Shown: positions 61,752 through 64,000 of the stretch, one piece after another
Layout of the letters: each line of letters starts with the position of its first letter
Position numbering within the stretch: the first letter of the stretch is position 1
Assembly: GCF_001591145.1 (NCBI RefSeq)
Contig: NZ_BCUF01000002.1
Location: 62,001-126,000 of the forward strand
From: Vibrio harveyi NBRC 15634 = ATCC 14126 = KCTC 12724
GTDB taxonomy: Bacteria; Pseudomonadota; Gammaproteobacteria; Enterobacterales; Vibrionaceae
Direction of reading: 5' to 3'
Length of the DNA stretch: 64,000 nt
Made by a program: the position numbers and the translations under genes
The notes under the pieces: generated by a model
Told to the model about the DNA's origin: nothing
Databases searched by the model: none
The model's input: the letters and a program-made list of their open reading frames with translations, nothing else

Positions 61752-62273
61752 ATGTCAATTATTTTGGGTATTGACCCAGGCTCTCGTATTACCGGTTACG
61801 GCGTGATTCGCCAGCAAGGTCGTCATTTGCAATATCTAGGCAGCGGCTGTATTCGCACTTCTGAAAAAGAGTTGCCAGGTCGTCTCAAGCAAATCTACGC
61901 AGGCGTGACGGAAATCATCACCCAGTTTCAACCTGATGTGTTTGCCATCGAACAAGTGTTTATGGCGAAGAACGCTGATTCTGCACTAAAGCTAGGGCAG
62001 GCGCGTGGTAGTGCAATTGTGGCGGCTGTGAATGCGGATCTTCCGGTGCATGAGTACGCGGCTCGTCTCATTAAACAAGCGGTAACAGGCACTGGTGGCG
62101 CAGACAAAGTTCAGGTTCAACATATGGTTCAACACATGCTTAAATTGCCAGCCAAGCCTCAAGCCGATGCCGCCGATGCGTTGGGTGTTGCCATTTGTCA
62201 CGCTAACACCAATAAGACACTAGTGGCGCTCGCAGGTAAAGCAACCAGTGCAAGAAAAGGTCGTTACCGTTAG
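61752..62273 (+). CDS. ruvC: Crossover junction endodeoxyribonuclease RuvC
   Basis: Holliday-junction resolvase. 173 aa. Catalytic acidic residues are visible: Asp7 in [14 protein letters not shown], Glu in [11 protein letters not shown] (about 66), and the C-terminal [12 protein letters not shown] pair. Normally followed closely by ruvA-ruvB; here a chemoreceptor gene intervenes. No terminator follows ruvC. Confidence 0.97.
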   Translation: MSIILGIDPGSRITGYGVIRQQGRHLQYLGSGCIRTSEKELPGRLKQIYAGVTEIITQFQPDVFAIEQVFMAKNADSALKLGQARGSAIVAAVNADLPVHEYAARLIKQAVTGTGGADKVQVQHMVQHMLKLPAKPQADAADALGVAICHANTNKTLVALAGKATSARKGRYR

Positions 62274-62395
62274 GCGTATTCTCGTATTAAAAATGAGACA
62301 TCTCAGACAGATTTATGGATTGGATTTGTTGATAAAATGTTACAAAATTATAGTGGTCAGAAGTCTAATAAGGAATCAATCAAGGAAGATTGAAC

Positions 62396-63847
62396 ATGAA
62401 TCCAGCCACGCTGTGGCGCAGTGCATTTATGCCGCGCCAAACTCAATGGACAAGAACACAACAACGTCAAGCAGACATCCTCTCTCTATTTACCTTCATC
62501 GCTTTCCTCGTCGGTATCTACAGCCTGATCAAATGGTCCAAACATGGATATGAAAGCCTAATTTTCACCTCAGTACTCTTAATCGCACTCGAACTAATAT
62601 CCGCCTTTAGCCTGAGGTGGTTCAAACAACCAGCATTGTCGCTCAATCTTGGTTTTGTTGGCATGTCAGTGCATGCACTCAACATCATCTATCAAAGTGG
62701 TGGCGTGGTCGATTCTACCCAAACTTACTGGGTGCCTTTGTTAGTCGTCGCTTTCTTTTTATCTGGCACTCGTATTATGGCAATCTCTTGGAGCGCGTTA
62801 GTGATAGTGCTTTCTGCGGTAATGACGTATCAGCATGTATCTGGTTTTGGTTTTCCCCAACTCGTGTTGTCAGAATCTGCGCAGCGTGTGGAGATATGGT
62901 CAGGTACCGTGTTACCGCTGGTGGTGATTTGTATTGCGCAAGCCTTTACCGCCAAGCAGCGAGACATCGCGATTGAAAGTGCAGAGAAAGCTAAAGCAGA
63001 AAGTGAGTTGGTGGCACAAAAGGCGACAGAAGGGGAGCTACGTTTAGCAGAGGTGCTAGAACAGGCGAATCAAAACTCAAGTGAGTTGAAACAAGTCTCC
63101 CAAGTGTTGGATGAACAATCATCGCAATTGGATGCTCAAGTGAACGCCCTTAATGTAAACAGTGAATCCCAAGCCAGTGCAGCCGAGCAAATGAGTCAGC
63201 AAGTGCATCACATGACGACTGGGATTGAAGAGTCCAGCAAGTTTGTCGAAGAGCTGCGCGAGAAGAGTGAGGGCGTTCATCAACAAGCTGAGAAAAGCTC
63301 GGAATTATTGGAGGACTCTACCCAAGCGATCAGCCAGATCATTACCAGTCATGAAGACATCATGAAAGTGGCGGACTTGATTACGTCGGTTGCGGAACAA
63401 ACCAACTTGCTCGCTCTGAATGCTGCTATTGAAGCGGCGAGAGCGGGTGAGCAGGGCAGAGGTTTTGCGGTCGTTGCGGACCAAGTTCGAGAGCTTTCGG
63501 CTAAGAGTAGTCAGTCGGCAGTGGAAATTCGTAACTTGCTTGATCGCAGTGAGCAAGAAGTGAAGCATGGTCAAAGCGTTGTGACGTCGAGTACAGAGCG
63601 AATGAACACCATTATTCAGCAAGTTACCACCATCTCTCACGATGTGCAGAGTTTGTCTGGCATCATGGCGACGCAAATGACGGCTTTAAAAGAGTTAGAT
63701 GAAGCCAGCAGTGAAGTTGCTAACGGCGTAGTGAACACCAAAACCATTGCCGAAACTGTCGCGCAATACGGCAACGAGCTGAACGGGCAAGTGGTCGCGG
63801 TGCGCAATCTGACTCAACAGCTTGATCAAGTTGTCTCAAAAATTTAA
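62396..63847 (+). CDS. Methyl-accepting chemotaxis protein with membrane-embedded sensor, no HAMP
   Basis: 483-aa receptor from the ATG at 62396 (AAGGAAG seven bases upstream). About six transmembrane helices at residues 28-185 with only short loops replace the usual periplasmic domain; a cytoplasmic helix ([39 protein letters not shown]) leads directly into the signalling domain without a HAMP signature. The hairpin tip [34 protein letters not shown] is at about 335-368. Such receptors may sense lipids, membrane state or hydrophobic signals. Located between ruvC and ruvA, with its own terminator. Confidence 0.9.
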   Translation: MNPATLWRSAFMPRQTQWTRTQQRQADILSLFTFIAFLVGIYSLIKWSKHGYESLIFTSVLLIALELISAFSLRWFKQPALSLNLGFVGMSVHALNIIYQSGGVVDSTQTYWVPLLVVAFFLSGTRIMAISWSALVIVLSAVMTYQHVSGFGFPQLVLSESAQRVEIWSGTVLPLVVICIAQAFTAKQRDIAIESAEKAKAESELVAQKATEGELRLAEVLEQANQNSSELKQVSQVLDEQSSQLDAQVNALNVNSESQASAAEQMSQQVHHMTTGIEESSKFVEELREKSEGVHQQAEKSSELLEDSTQAISQIITSHEDIMKVADLITSVAEQTNLLALNAAIEAARAGEQGRGFAVVADQVRELSAKSSQSAVEIRNLLDRSEQEVKHGQSVVTSSTERMNTIIQQVTTISHDVQSLSGIMATQMTALKELDEASSEVANGVVNTKTIAETVAQYGNELNGQVVAVRNLTQQLDQVVSKI

Positions 63848-63854
63848 CCCCACC

Positions 63855-63890
63855 GAATAAAGGACTGGATGTCTATCCAGTTCTTTATTA
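63855..63890 (+). terminator. Terminator between the chemoreceptor and ruvA
   Basis: A 15-bp stem (63856-63870 with 63875-63889) with one wobble, core ACTGGAT/ATCCAGT, around GTCT. Confidence 0.82.
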
Positions 63891-63925
63891 TCCTGTCGCA
63901 AATTCATTTCCAAAGAGTATTTATA

Positions 63926-64000
63926 GTGATTGGACGTCTTCGCGGCACTCTGCTTGAAAAGCAACCACCTGAAGTTTTAATTGAAGTTAATGGCATTGGT
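63926..64000 (+). CDS. ruvA: Holliday junction DNA helicase subunit RuvA (5' end only)
   Basis: 25 codons in the window: [25 protein letters not shown], the standard RuvA N terminus (domain I, tetramer that binds the junction). GTG start; AAAGAG lies about 10 bases upstream. The gene runs off the right edge. Confidence 0.93.
   Translation, partial: MIGRLRGTLLEKQPPEVLIEVNGIG

Overview
The window is a contiguous stretch of a Vibrio chromosome, most likely from the Harveyi/parahaemolyticus group. Supporting this are the gene order (pflA-pflB, dinG-porin-UPF0319, topA-glgC-glgA, tfoY-purR-torD/torR, elyC-cmoM-mukFEB, cmoA-cmoB, aspS-ruvC-ruvA), which matches what I recall of V. cholerae; a Vc2-type c-di-GMP riboswitch in front of tfoY; a monomeric isocitrate dehydrogenase; and glgA/mukE/cmoA proteins of clear Vibrio type. 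There are no rRNA or tRNA genes, phages, IS elements or CRISPR arrays. The DNA is dense, with single genes and short operons separated by strong rho-independent terminators.

Left part (1-11.2 kb). The formate-forming anaerobic genes pflA (cut by the window edge) and pflB are separated by an LpxR-like outer-membrane lipid A deacylase gene. Next come a large DUF3360 membrane protein, a poly-glycine lipoprotein, and a four-gene polar amino-acid ABC transporter (ATPase, binding protein, two permeases). The binding-protein gene is broken by an extra copy of a 7-bp repeat.

Middle-left (11.2-24.2 kb). xthA, a Cache-like chemoreceptor, the dinG-TSUP-priC-ybaM operon, an OmpT-position porin, UPF0319 (YccT/CsgI family), rluE, monomeric icd and cspD.

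Centre (24.2-42.5 kb). An N-degron set (clpS, clpA, and bpt and aat after infA), a glycine-zipper protein, aroA, yciN, topA, glycogen synthesis (glgC-glgA), an alpha/beta hydrolase, a VTT-domain membrane protein with a DUF2007 protein, tfoY behind a c-di-GMP-I riboswitch, and purR. Two copies of a degenerate dispersed repeat flank the infA-aat block.

Right part (42.5-64 kb). torD and torR without the rest of the TMAO locus, elyC, cmoM, the mukFEB condensin operon, an unannotated 50-aa ORF, and a three-gene envelope cassette (retropepsin-like lipoprotein, inactive transglutaminase with 7TM region, ATP-grasp ligase). This cassette is the best candidate for a poorly described system. It is followed by cmoA-cmoB with a palindromic MITE-like repeat between them, yecE (DUF72), aspS, ruvC, a membrane-embedded chemoreceptor lodged between ruvC and ruvA, and the start of ruvA.

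The most notable sequence-level observations are the 7-bp tandem duplication that frameshifts the ABC binding protein, the tfoY riboswitch with a palindrome upstream, a short promoter-operator-terminator unit in front of purR, an exact PurR-consensus site in front of glgC, and a perfect 14-bp inverted repeat in the pflB leader. Functional calls rest on reading the protein sequences; no database search was run.
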